Assembly: GCF_023702635.1 (NCBI RefSeq)
Contig: NZ_CP098455.1
Span: 2,046,001 to 2,110,000, forward strand
From: Spongiibacter taiwanensis
GTDB taxonomy: Bacteria; Pseudomonadota; Gammaproteobacteria; Pseudomonadales; Spongiibacteraceae
DNA length: 64,000 nucleotides
Direction: 5' to 3'
The notes beneath the pieces were generated by a model. That model ran no database searches and was not told where the DNA came from. It saw nothing but the letters and a program-made list of their open reading frames with translations. A program made the position numbers and the translations under genes. Positions within the stretch are counted from its first letter, which is position 1. The number at the start of each line of letters is the position of its first letter. Positions 17,766-25,815 of this stretch are shown piece after piece.

Positions 17766-19118
17766 ATGCCGACTCCACCAACACGCTCACACCGCGACCA
17801 CCGGCGCCAGATCTGGCAACTTGCCTGGCCGATGATTCTGGCCAACCTGTCAATTCCTGCCCTAGGGCTGGCCGATACCGCCATGCTGGGCCACCTCAGT
17901 AGCGGTCAGTTTCTGAGTGCCGCCGCCCTGGGCAGTAGCGTGCTGACCTTTATCTTCTGGAGCTTTGGCTTTCTGCGCATGGGCACCACCGGCGCCAGCG
18001 CTCAGGCCGACCCCAGCGGGAGCAGCGCAGTGCTCGCAAAGGCACTGATGCTGGGGGGCATCCTCGGCCTGCTGATTGCACTGCTGCACCTCCCTCTTAC
18101 CAAATTTGCCCTTGCCCTGATCAACACCCCCGATTCGCTTCGCCCGCTGGCCGAAGAGTATTTGAGCATTCGCCTGCTCAGCGCCCCGGCGGTGCTGTGC
18201 AGCTACGGCATTAGCGGCTGGCTGATCGGCCAGCGCAACACCAAAGCCCCACTGGCCATTGCCGTGCTGATCAACAGCCTTAACATCCTGCTGGACTACC
18301 TGTTTATTGTGCAATGGCAGTGGCAAAGTGCCGGCGCCGCCTGGGCCAGCGTGTGCAGCGAAATGGCGGGCCTGGTTATTGGTCTGGTCATTTGCCGGCG
18401 GGCCTTAGGCGAACTGGGTCGACAGGGCTGGCGCGGCGTATTGCAGGCGAGGCAGAGCGGCAAACAGTTTCTCGCCGATAATGGCCGCATCTTTATCCGA
18501 ACCGCCGCGCTGCTGTTTGGCTTCTTGTTTTTCACCGTGCAAGGTGCCGGACTCGGCGACGAAATCCTCGCCGCCAACGCCATTTTGCTGCAGCTGGTGA
18601 TGGCCAGCGCCTACGGCATGGACGGCTTTGCCCATGCCGCAGAGGCCCTCTGCGGCCGCGCCTTCGGCCAGCGGGATCGGCGGGCATTTTTCGCCATGTG
18701 CCGAGCCTGCGCCGAGTGGTCTTTGCTCAGCGCCGCCCTGGCCACCCTGATTCTGGCATTGCTCAAACAGCCCATCATTCACACCATGACCGACCTGCCG
18801 GCACTGCGCTTACTGGCCGGCGAGTTCTACCCCTGGATGCTGGCCTTTCCGCTGATCTCGGTGGCCAGCTACCTGTTTGACGGCATCTTTATTGGCGCCT
18901 TGCGCACCCAAGCCATGCAGTGGGCCATGCTGCTCTGCGTTTTTGGTATCTACCTGCCCTGCTGGTACCTCACCCAAAACTGGGGCAACCACGGACTCTG
19001 GCTGAGTTTTGCCTGCCTCAATGGCAGTCGCAGCCTGATTATGCTGGGGCTGTTCCTGCGGCTCGGTCGCGCCTCGCATTGGCAGCAGAGCGAAAATAAT
19101 ATTCAGACCCCATCCTAA
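17766..19118 (+). CDS. MATE family efflux transporter (DinF-like)
   Basis: 450 residues from the ATG at 17766; an in-frame start at 17685 would add 27 residues not resembling the family. It begins RRQIWQLAWPMILANLSIPALGLADTAMLGHL, the classic start of DinF-type MATE proteins, and has 12 membrane segments. MATE transporters export cationic drugs or metabolites using a sodium or proton gradient. The substrate cannot be predicted. It is a single gene followed by an AT-rich spacer. Confidence 0.9.
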   Translation: MPTPPTRSHRDHRRQIWQLAWPMILANLSIPALGLADTAMLGHLSSGQFLSAAALGSSVLTFIFWSFGFLRMGTTGASAQADPSGSSAVLAKALMLGGILGLLIALLHLPLTKFALALINTPDSLRPLAEEYLSIRLLSAPAVLCSYGISGWLIGQRNTKAPLAIAVLINSLNILLDYLFIVQWQWQSAGAAWASVCSEMAGLVIGLVICRRALGELGRQGWRGVLQARQSGKQFLADNGRIFIRTAALLFGFLFFTVQGAGLGDEILAANAILLQLVMASAYGMDGFAHAAEALCGRAFGQRDRRAFFAMCRACAEWSLLSAALATLILALLKQPIIHTMTDLPALRLLAGEFYPWMLAFPLISVASYLFDGIFIGALRTQAMQWAMLLCVFGIYLPCWYLTQNWGNHGLWLSFACLNGSRSLIMLGLFLRLGRASHWQQSENNIQTPS

Positions 19119-19278
19119 AACCCCGGCAAATAGCGCCGATTTGTATCGAAATTCTTCCAAGACACACTCTAACACCAAATATTATTGGCAATTGAGCAAA
19201 ATCTTCATCGCAAGTAGTGCACACAATGCTATTTTTGTGTATTTTAGATTCCAAGACCTCACTACTATCGCCCAGCTT

Positions 19279-19608
19279 ATGAACACAATCGCCAAGTCCA
19301 CACCCAAGCTGTTCGCACTGCTGATTGCGGTGGCACTGCCTTCGCTGGCAAGCGCCCACTGCCCCCAAGAAGCCACCGCCGGTGCGCCCCACATCCCTGA
19401 AATCGGCGAGGTCAGTTACGAAGAGGTCAAAGCACTTGGCGCGGAAGTTAAACGCTACCTGAGCCGTGCCGGGTTAGCCTTATCCCAGTGCGAGCCCCGC
19501 GACGACACCTTTCTCTACAATGCTGCCGTTGCCGAGCTCGAAGACGTCGCTGAGCGCTATAACCGCCTGACCGACGCCTACAATCGCTCAATCGCCACCC
19601 GCGACTGA
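19279..19608 (+). CDS. Small secreted two-cysteine protein (paralog A)
   Basis: 109 residues from the ATG at 19279; upstream in-frame codons belong to an AT-rich spacer. A signal peptide (MNTIAKSTPKLFALLIAVALPSLASA) is followed by a mature region of about 83 residues starting HCPQ. It contains AGAPHIPEIGEVSYEEVKAL, a second Cys (LSQCEPRD) and LYNAAVAELEDVAERYNRLTDAYN. The same plan occurs in the gene at 19853: Cys, AGAPxxPE, helix, Cys, LYNxAVxxLxD, YN. One disulfide is likely in the periplasm. No known family is recognised. No strong ribosome-binding site is visible. Confidence 0.7.
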   Translation: MNTIAKSTPKLFALLIAVALPSLASAHCPQEATAGAPHIPEIGEVSYEEVKALGAEVKRYLSRAGLALSQCEPRDDTFLYNAAVAELEDVAERYNRLTDAYNRSIATRD

Positions 19609-19852
19609 TACACCCGGTAACACCCCCTAACTTCACTTCCTTCCCCTCTGGTCAACAAGACAGTGGCCGTCATTTTGTTCAAAACCCGCGCCATTCGCCG
19701 CCTGCGGCCCACTTTTCACGCCCGGAAATCTTGACCCACCCCGTTGCCAAAACTGATTAGCATGCATACAATGGTCAAAGTGTGTATTTAGGTATCACTT
19801 TTTTAGAAACATTTTTCAAACGTTCCCACCGAGATTATCCAGGAGTAACACC

Positions 19853-20170
19853 ATGAAATCCGCAGCCTTCAGCATCATGCTAGTCGCGTCGATCGGTGCC
19901 TTTTCTCATCACAGCCTGGCCGACTGTTCCTTTATGGCCATTGCCGGCGCCCCCAAAATGCCGGAGCTGATTCCAGAACCCGCAGAAATGCGCGCCCTGC
20001 AAGTTGAGATGCAAGAATTCGTTACCCGTGCGGAATCACGCCTTGAGGTGTGTGAGAAGCGCGCTGAACCCGTCCTTTACAACATGGCTGTCAGCCGGCT
20101 GCACGACAAAGTCGACCGCTTCAACGCCATTGCTCGCCGCTACAACTCGGTTGTTCTGGCTAAAAACTAA
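19853..20170 (+). CDS. Small secreted two-cysteine protein (paralog B)
   Basis: 105 residues with a good ribosome-binding site (CAGGAGTAACACC-ATG). A signal peptide ends at about SLADCS. The mature part has Cys in DCSF, AIAGAPKMPELIPEPAEMRAL, a second Cys in EVCEKRAEP, then VLYNMAVSRLHDKVDRFNAIARRYNSVV. It is clearly homologous to the protein at 19279, from which it is separated by 244 bases, so the pair probably arose by duplication. It overlaps the end of the convergent LysR gene by 4 bp. Function unknown; a periplasmic helical protein with one disulfide is the best description. Confidence 0.72.
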   Translation: MKSAAFSIMLVASIGAFSHHSLADCSFMAIAGAPKMPELIPEPAEMRALQVEMQEFVTRAESRLEVCEKRAEPVLYNMAVSRLHDKVDRFNAIARRYNSVVLAKN

Positions 20171-21090
20171 GGCAGGTCTGGGCGGCTCTGGCAGTCGCTC
20201 TCTAAGCGCAGGGCCGCGGCCCTCACCAAGGCCTCTGCGCGAAGGGCTGCCGGACCCGCCAATTCACGGTCCGGCATCACCACAAACAGATCGGCAAACC
20301 GCTCGCCCCCTTCCAGCAAATCCAGCGGCTTCAACTCACCAGAACGCAGCTCGGCATCCATCGCAATCATAGGTAACCAAGCAAAGCCGATTCCGGCCGC
20401 GGCAGCTTGTACCGATACATCAATCCGACTCACCGTCAGCCGCTGAGCCGCATCCAGCCAGCCCGAATCGCGACGTTTGCGGGCACCGGAATCCCTGACC
20501 ACCAATTGGCGATAGGGTCGCAGATCGCGGAAATCCAGGGTTCGCTGTAATTGATGCAAGGGATGATCCCGATGAGCCACCGCCAGAAAGCGGACTCGCA
20601 TCAGGTGCTCACCGACAAAGCCCGGCGGCACAATGCCCGTAATTGCCAGGTCGCAGCGCCGCTCCAGCAGGGCCTCTTCCGCGCCACTGAGCACGGCTTC
20701 GATGTACTCCAGCCGGGTATCCGGGCATTCCGCCGCCAGGGACTTCAGGCAACTCAGCATCGACGCGGTCGGAAACAGGGCGTCGCCGACAATCCGCAAC
20801 TGGGGCTCCCAGCCAGCGGCCACCGAGCGCGCGCTCTTTTCCAGCCGCAGCGCCTCATCCAGCAGGCCTCGGCCCCGCCGATACAGGCTTTGTCCCGCCT
20901 CGGTGAGCACCGCCCGCCGCCCCTGAATCTCAAACACCGCAACCCCAAGCTGCTCTTCCAGCTTTTGCACCGAGTAGGTGACCGCCGACTGACTTTTATG
21001 CAGCACCTCGGCAGCCCGGGCATAACTGCCTTCATCCACCACCGCCAGAAAGCAGTGCCATTGATCCAGGGTTGTACGAGGTCCGGCCAT
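20167..21090 (-). CDS. LysR family transcriptional regulator
   Basis: 307 residues. The N-terminal winged helix-turn-helix reads QWHCFLAVVDEGSYARAAEVLHKSQSAVTYSVQKLEEQLGVAVFE, and a LysR substrate-binding domain follows. It is divergent from the azoreductase-pirin pair, with 105 bp between the starts, the standard arrangement for a LysR regulator and its targets. The co-inducer is unknown; a quinone or electrophile would fit the targets. Confidence 0.93.
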   Translation of the reverse strand: MAGPRTTLDQWHCFLAVVDEGSYARAAEVLHKSQSAVTYSVQKLEEQLGVAVFEIQGRRAVLTEAGQSLYRRGRGLLDEALRLEKSARSVAAGWEPQLRIVGDALFPTASMLSCLKSLAAECPDTRLEYIEAVLSGAEEALLERRCDLAITGIVPPGFVGEHLMRVRFLAVAHRDHPLHQLQRTLDFRDLRPYRQLVVRDSGARKRRDSGWLDAAQRLTVSRIDVSVQAAAAGIGFAWLPMIAMDAELRSGELKPLDLLEGGERFADLFVVMPDRELAGPAALRAEALVRAAALRLESDCQSRPDLP

Positions 21091-21103
21091 ATTTCATCTA
21101 ATA

Positions 21104-21154
21104 AATTGATTGGTTAAAGCATATAAATGCGCTTTTTAAACAAAAAAATCAATT
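21104..21154. promoter_or_regulatory. Candidate LysR binding region
   Basis: The AT-rich spacer between the LysR gene and azoR holds an 8-bp inverted repeat, AATTGATT (21104-21111) and AATCAATT (21147-21154), 35 bp apart. Each copy is followed or preceded by a GTTAA element (GGTTAA and TTGTTAA). This matches the size of a LysR tetramer footprint. The repeat is seen directly; binding is inferred. Confidence 0.4.
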
Positions 21155-21195
21155 GTTAAATGAACCCATCGACGCCCAAACAGGAGCAAGCAGAC

Positions 21196-21786
21196 ATGAC
21201 CACCATTCTTCATATCGACAGCAGTGTGTTCGGCGAGCAGGGTAAATCCAGCCAGTTGGCGGCAGAATTTGTTCGCCGCCACACCGAGGCCAACGTGATC
21301 CACCACGATCTGGACAAACACCCCATTCCCCACCTGAGCGGCGCGCGCTTCAGTGCCTTTACCACTCCGGCTGAAAAGCGCAGTGCCGAGCAGCGGGAGG
21401 TGGCTGCCTTCTCGGATCAGTTAATTCAGGAGCTGCGCGACGCTGACACCGTGGTGCTGGGAATGCCGCTGTATAACCTGGGTGTACCATCCACCTTTAA
21501 AGCCTGGATTGACCACGTTGCCCGGGCAGGCGAGACCTTTCGGTACACCGAAAACGGCCCCAAAGGTCTGCTGGACAACAAGAAAGTGCTGGTCTTTGCC
21601 GCCAGAGGCGGCCAGTACCAGGGCACCGAACTGGATACCCAGAGCAGCTACTTGCGGCATATCTTTGGCTTGATGGGTATCACCGATATTGAGTTCATCT
21701 ATGCCGAGGGCCTGAACATGGGCGATGCCACGGCTAGCGACGCCCTGGATGCCGCCCGCGAGGCCATAGCCGCCAAAGCGGCCTAA
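21196..21786 (+). CDS. azoR: FMN-dependent NADH-azoreductase
   Basis: 196 residues from the ATG at 21196, preceded by CAGGAG; an ATG 36 bases earlier is less likely because the family begins right at this point (TTILHIDSSVFGEQGKSSQLAAEFV). Flavodoxin-like fold: the FMN phosphate loop is SSVFGEQGKSS, then GMPLYNLGVPSTFKAWIDHVARAGETFRY and FAARGGQY are typical of AzoR. The enzyme reduces azo compounds and, in known members, quinones by two electrons. First gene of a two-gene unit with pirin. Confidence 0.93.
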   Translation: MTTILHIDSSVFGEQGKSSQLAAEFVRRHTEANVIHHDLDKHPIPHLSGARFSAFTTPAEKRSAEQREVAAFSDQLIQELRDADTVVLGMPLYNLGVPSTFKAWIDHVARAGETFRYTENGPKGLLDNKKVLVFAARGGQYQGTELDTQSSYLRHIFGLMGITDIEFIYAEGLNMGDATASDALDAAREAIAAKAA

Positions 21787-21820
21787 ATTTTCACTGTCAT
21801 CGTGAGAGAGGAGATTCGCA

Positions 21821-22669
21821 ATGAGCCAACGAAAAGTGGACCGAATCATCAATGCCATCAACACGTCCGATGGCGCCGGGGTCAAACTGCGCCGCAGCCT
21901 GGGTCAGTCGGCCATGGCCCGCCTCGACCCCCTGCTGATGCTGGATGAATTTTTCTCCGACGAGCCTGCAGACTATCTGGCCGGGTTTCCCTCTCACCCC
22001 CACCGGGGCTTTGATACGGTGACCTACATTCTCGATGGCCATATGCTTCACGAAGATCACCTGGGCAATCAGGGTGACCTCAAGTCGGGCGGGGTGCAGT
22101 GGATGCGCGCGGGGCGGGGCATCATCCATTCCGAAATGCCCCAGCAGACCGCCGGACGGATGCGCGGCTTTCAGCTGTGGATCAACCTGCCTGGCAGAGA
22201 AAAAATGGTGCCGCCCTGGTACCGGGACGTGCCCGCCGAGGCGATTCCCGAATACGACCTGGGTGGGGACAGCCGCCTGCGGCTGATTGCCGGTGAACTG
22301 GCGCTTGGTTCAGGCGCCATCACCGCAGCCATCGGCGAGCCTTTCACCACGGCGCCAATCTACGGTGACCTCCATCTGGCGCCAGGCCAGGTGGAGCTGG
22401 CCTTACCCGGCAGCCACAACGCCGTGGTGTATGTTTACGAGGGTGAGGTCACCATCGGTGAGCAGACGGTTTCCAGTGGCCAAGCCGCGCTGCTGAGCCA
22501 GGGCGAGTCTCTGCCGCTTAGCACGGAGGCGGCCAGTCGCGCCCTGTTGATCGCGGCAAAACCTATTGGCGAGCCGGTGGTACAGTACGGACCCTTTGTG
22601 ATGACCAGCAGTGCCGAGATCGAGCAGACCCTGCGCGACTACCGGGATGGCCAATTGGCGCTGCCCTAA
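21821..22669 (+). CDS. Pirin family protein
   Basis: 282 residues with AGAGAGGAG upstream. The N-terminal cupin has the metal motif FPSHPHRGFDTVTYILDGHMLHEDHLGN and GGVQWMRAGRGIIHSEMP, with iron-binding His residues present; a second, degenerate cupin follows. Some pirins (E. coli YhhW) have quercetinase activity; others act as redox-sensitive regulators. It lies 34 bp after azoR and shares its probable LysR control, suggesting work on aromatic or quinone compounds. Confidence 0.92.
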   Translation: MSQRKVDRIINAINTSDGAGVKLRRSLGQSAMARLDPLLMLDEFFSDEPADYLAGFPSHPHRGFDTVTYILDGHMLHEDHLGNQGDLKSGGVQWMRAGRGIIHSEMPQQTAGRMRGFQLWINLPGREKMVPPWYRDVPAEAIPEYDLGGDSRLRLIAGELALGSGAITAAIGEPFTTAPIYGDLHLAPGQVELALPGSHNAVVYVYEGEVTIGEQTVSSGQAALLSQGESLPLSTEAASRALLIAAKPIGEPVVQYGPFVMTSSAEIEQTLRDYRDGQLALP

Positions 22670-22781
22670 CGGCCCCTCGTCCAGGTGGGCCGATAAAATA
22701 GCGCCTCGCCAAAAAAGGCGTAGACTTAATATAGCGGGGCTTGCCACTTTACCAGGACCTGTTAACACTCATTGGATGATC

Positions 22782-22822
22782 GGTAAAACCATTGGTAGCC
22801 ATCGCCGCTACCAATTTTTACC
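22782..22822. terminator. Long hairpin, probable terminator between pirin and CBS genes
   Basis: A 9-bp perfect stem, ATTGGTAGC (22791-22799) and GCTACCAAT (22807-22815), with a 7-base loop. It extends after a small bulge through GGTAAAA and TTTTACC, and has a run of five T on the plus strand. It lies 50 bases before the CBS gene start. It could end the azoR-pirin transcript in either direction or act as an attenuator for the CBS gene. Confidence 0.6.
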
Positions 22823-22871
22823 TTTGGATTGACCGACTTATCATTCCCCATCGTCAGATAAGGAGTAGGGT

Positions 22872-23285
22872 ATGAATACGAATTTGTTGGCTCGAGACAT
22901 CATGATCAGCCCACCACCAAAGATCCGCTCGGGGACCTCATTGGGCGAAGTAGTGGAAAGCCTGCGCAAGCACCGTCTGGGCGGCATTCCAGTGGTTGAT
23001 CATCACAACAAGGTCGTCGGCTTTGTGTCAGAACAGGACTGCATTCACACCATGCTGGTAAGCAGTTACCACTGCGAAGGCATGCCCACCGTCGACGATG
23101 TGATGCACAGCGAGGTGCTCTCGGTCGACCCCAATCGCTCGATCGTCGACATCGCCCAGGAAATGGGCAAGAACCGGCCGAAGTCCTATCCCGTCATTGA
23201 GGACGGCGTCCTTGTCGGACTTCTCACCCGGGGCGCACTGCTCAGCGCGCTGTGGGAAAATCGCGCTGTGTGCGACTCAGGCTAA
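22872..23285 (+). CDS. CBS-pair domain protein
   Basis: 137 residues with AAGGAG nine bases upstream. Two CBS motifs fill the whole protein: ARDIMISPPPKIRSGTSLGEVVESLRKHRLGGIPVVDHHNKVVGFVSEQDC and VDDVMHSEVLSVDPNRSIVDIAQEMGKNRPKSYPVIEDGVLVGLLTRGALL. CBS pairs bind adenosine nucleotides and regulate partner proteins. No fused effector domain is present. It is 32 bp upstream of the esterase gene and may be co-transcribed with it. Confidence 0.88.
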   Translation: MNTNLLARDIMISPPPKIRSGTSLGEVVESLRKHRLGGIPVVDHHNKVVGFVSEQDCIHTMLVSSYHCEGMPTVDDVMHSEVLSVDPNRSIVDIAQEMGKNRPKSYPVIEDGVLVGLLTRGALLSALWENRAVCDSG

Positions 23286-23317
23286 CCCATCCGCTCCGCA
23301 CCCAGGAGCACGGTCTA

Positions 23318-24142
23318 GTGCTGCTCCGCACATTGGCCTGCTGCGCCGCACTGTGGCTGCTGTCTATTGAGGCGGCCCTGGGCGACACGCTGCGAGACCT
23401 TCCCTACGGCCCAGCCGCCAGGCAGCGAATAGATGTGTACTTGCCCGATCAGCCAACCATTGGCCGCCCAGTACTGGTGATGGTGCATGGCGGCGCCTGG
23501 CGCTTTGGGGATAAACGCCACCGGGCAGTATGGCAGCACAAGCGCGACCGCTGGGTGGCGCAGGGTTGGGTACTGGTGTCGGTAAATTACCCCTTGCTGC
23601 CAGCCACACCACCGGATCAACAACGCCAGAGCCTGGCCATGGCCCTGCAAAAAATTGTGCAGCTGGCACCAGGCTGGCAGGCCGACCCGGCAAAGATGGT
23701 GTTGATGGGCCATTCTGCTGGCGCGCACCTGGTATCCCTGCTCGCGACCACCGGCTCTGAATCAACTCCCATTGCCGGTGCTGTCTTGCTCGATAGCGCC
23801 GCGCTCAACCTGCCGCTGCTCATGTCGCAGCGCCACCCCCGCTTGTATGACCACGCCTTTGGCGATGACCCAAACTACTGGCGGGAAAACTCCGCCTATC
23901 ATGCCTTGGACCACGCCAAGCCCGATGGCGCGGTGCCGATGCTGTTGGTGTGCTCGCGCAAACGTGACAACAGCTGTCCCCAGGCAAGCAGCTTTGCCGC
24001 AAAGGCCCAACAGCTCGGGATCAGGGCTGAGGTGTTGGCAGAAGACCTCAGCCACGGCGACATCAACTCCCAACTGGGGCTGGACAGTGGCTATACCCAG
24101 CGGGTAGAAGAGTTTCTATTTTCACTGCTGGACCACCTCTGA
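23318..24142 (+). CDS. Alpha/beta hydrolase, probable secreted esterase
   Basis: About 274 residues from a GTG at 23318, which has CAGGAG upstream and is followed by a signal peptide (LLRTLACCAALWLLSIEAALG); the frame opens at 23252, overlapping the CBS gene. The oxyanion motif is MVHGGAWRFGDK, the nucleophile elbow GHSAGAH, and a late catalytic His lies in EDLSHGDINSQ. This is the BD-FAE / hormone-sensitive-lipase-like group of carboxylesterases. Substrate unknown. It is 2 bp from the ZIP-like gene. Confidence 0.82.
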   Translation: MLLRTLACCAALWLLSIEAALGDTLRDLPYGPAARQRIDVYLPDQPTIGRPVLVMVHGGAWRFGDKRHRAVWQHKRDRWVAQGWVLVSVNYPLLPATPPDQQRQSLAMALQKIVQLAPGWQADPAKMVLMGHSAGAHLVSLLATTGSESTPIAGAVLLDSAALNLPLLMSQRHPRLYDHAFGDDPNYWRENSAYHALDHAKPDGAVPMLLVCSRKRDNSCPQASSFAAKAQQLGIRAEVLAEDLSHGDINSQLGLDSGYTQRVEEFLFSLLDHL

Positions 24143-24144
24143 AT

Positions 24145-24864
24145 ATGATTGACCTCCCCTGGATGATGTTGCTCTACAGCAGCGCGGCCGGCAGCTGCAT
24201 TTTGATCGGCGGGCTCCTGGCCATCATCACGCGTTTTCAGCAGCACTGGTTGGAACAGGAATTTCGTCATTTTGTTATCGCCCTGGGCGGCGGCATTCTG
24301 GTCGGCGCGGTAGCAATGGTATTGGTGCCCGAGGCACTGGAGGGCTTGAATCACAGTCTCTGGGCGCTGCCGCCCTTTATTGCTGGGGGGCTGATCTTTT
24401 TCATATTGGAGAAGCAGCTCAGTATTCACCGCCGCAGCGCCCCCCAGCTCACTGGCATGCTGCTGGATTACTTGCCCGAGTCGCTGGCACTCGGCGGCAT
24501 TATCGCCAGCGGCTCCAGTGAGGCCGGCTTGCTGGCACTGTTGATTGGCCTGCAAAACCTGCCCGAGGGCTTCAATGCCTTTCGGGAGTTACAGGAAGCC
24601 GGTCAAGCTCGTCGCAAAACCCTGGGCCTGATGGCGGCACTGGTGCCGCTCGGGCCGCTACTGGCCATGTTGGGTTACACCGTGCTGGCTGGGCAGGACA
24701 CCGCCCTGAGCGTCATTTTGCTGCTCGCCAGCGGCGGCATTCTGTATTTAATTTTTCAGGATATTGCCCCCCAGGCGAAGCTGGAGCGCCACTGGGCACC
24801 ACCGCTGGGTGCGGTTTCCGGCTTTGCCCTGGCCATGCTCGGCACACTGCTCACCCACAGCTGA
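24145..24864 (+). CDS. ZIP-like membrane protein
   Basis: 239 residues with about seven or eight membrane segments. Two ZIP-type half-motifs are recognisable: LLDYLPESLALGGII and LIGLQNLPEGFNAFREL, but the metal-ligand His that normally precedes NxPEG in each helix is replaced (D in the first, Q in the second). The family is therefore clear while the transport activity or metal is not. It lies 2 bp after the esterase and 14 bp before the GNAT gene in a short operon. Confidence 0.75.
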   Translation: MIDLPWMMLLYSSAAGSCILIGGLLAIITRFQQHWLEQEFRHFVIALGGGILVGAVAMVLVPEALEGLNHSLWALPPFIAGGLIFFILEKQLSIHRRSAPQLTGMLLDYLPESLALGGIIASGSSEAGLLALLIGLQNLPEGFNAFRELQEAGQARRKTLGLMAALVPLGPLLAMLGYTVLAGQDTALSVILLLASGGILYLIFQDIAPQAKLERHWAPPLGAVSGFALAMLGTLLTHS

Positions 24865-24878
24865 TACCATGTGGCCTT

Positions 24879-25499
24879 ATGCATATCGACGACATACCGC
24901 TCGCCAGCCAGGGCACACGCATTTCGCTCACTGCCGTTCACGGCGACGGCCTGCTGCCTTATCTCGATGACTTGGCGGCGCTGCGTATTGCGGTGTTCCG
25001 CGAGTGGCCTTATCTCTACGAGGGTAACCTCGGCTACGAGGCAAACTACCTTGGGCGCTACGCAGCCTGTTCCGATAGCCTGACCCTGCTATGCCACCAC
25101 GGCCCAAAATTGATTGGCGCGTCCACTGCGCTACCAATGGTCAACGCAGAGGAAGACATGCAGGCCCCGCTGTTGCGGGCGGCGATTCCCCTCGACCGCG
25201 TACTTTATTATGGCGAGTCATTAATTCTGCCCAGCTATCGCGGTTTCGGGCTGGGCCGGCAATTTTTTCAGTATCGGGAACAACATGCGCAGCAATTGGC
25301 CGTGGATATCGCCTGCTTTTGCGCCGTGGAGCGGCCCGATGCTCACCCGGGCAGGCCGCCGCATTACCGCGGCAACGATGCCTTCTGGTTGCGCCAGGGT
25401 TATCTGCCCACCAGTATGATCTGTCAGTTTGATTGGCCTGACATTGGCGAAAATGCCACCTCGACCAAACCCCTTCGATTCTGGATTAAGCCGCTGTGA
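24879..25499 (+). CDS. GNAT family N-acetyltransferase
   Basis: 206 residues. The acetyl-CoA binding motif A is visible in GESLILPSYRGFGLGRQFFQYRE (R/Y-G-x-G-x-G pattern). The early region LRIAVFREWPYLYEGNLGYEANYL is conserved in a subgroup of uncharacterised bacterial GNATs, and FWLRQGYLPT near the end is motif B-like. Acceptor substrate unknown. Its stop overlaps the lipoprotein gene start by one base (TGATG). Confidence 0.85.
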   Translation: MHIDDIPLASQGTRISLTAVHGDGLLPYLDDLAALRIAVFREWPYLYEGNLGYEANYLGRYAACSDSLTLLCHHGPKLIGASTALPMVNAEEDMQAPLLRAAIPLDRVLYYGESLILPSYRGFGLGRQFFQYREQHAQQLAVDIACFCAVERPDAHPGRPPHYRGNDAFWLRQGYLPTSMICQFDWPDIGENATSTKPLRFWIKPL

Positions 25500-25690
25500 T
25501 GACTGCTACCCGCAATTCTTTGTTGCCCCGTGCCATTTTACTTATCCTGACCGGATTCAGTTTGCTCAGCGCCTGTAGCTCAGGCCAGTTTGACAGTGAG
25601 CGGGAGTGGCGCCTGCGCGAATGCGAAAAGTTGCTCTATCCCGAAGACGTTAGAAGCTGCAAAGCAGCAACACCCGACTATGTTGAATAA
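25499..25690 (+). CDS. Small lipoprotein
   Basis: 63 residues from the ATG at 25499, coupled to the GNAT stop. A lipobox LLSAC ends a hydrophobic signal (AILLILTGFSLLSAC). The mature part is about 38 residues with two further Cys (RECEKLLYPEDVRSCKAATPDY), which may form a disulfide. Probably an outer- or inner-membrane-anchored periplasmic lipoprotein of unknown role; last gene of the esterase-ZIP-GNAT group. Confidence 0.68.
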   Translation: MTATRNSLLPRAILLILTGFSLLSACSSGQFDSEREWRLRECEKLLYPEDVRSCKAATPDYVE

Positions 25691-25815
25691 ACCGTTGAGT
25701 ACACCGAGCCGTTGAGCAAACCGCAGGGCTGAATAACCAGCGCGGCACCAAAGGCGAACCATTGCTGCTACAGTTCATCAAATACCGGTAAGCCCATTTT
25801 TCTAGAGGGTACCCC

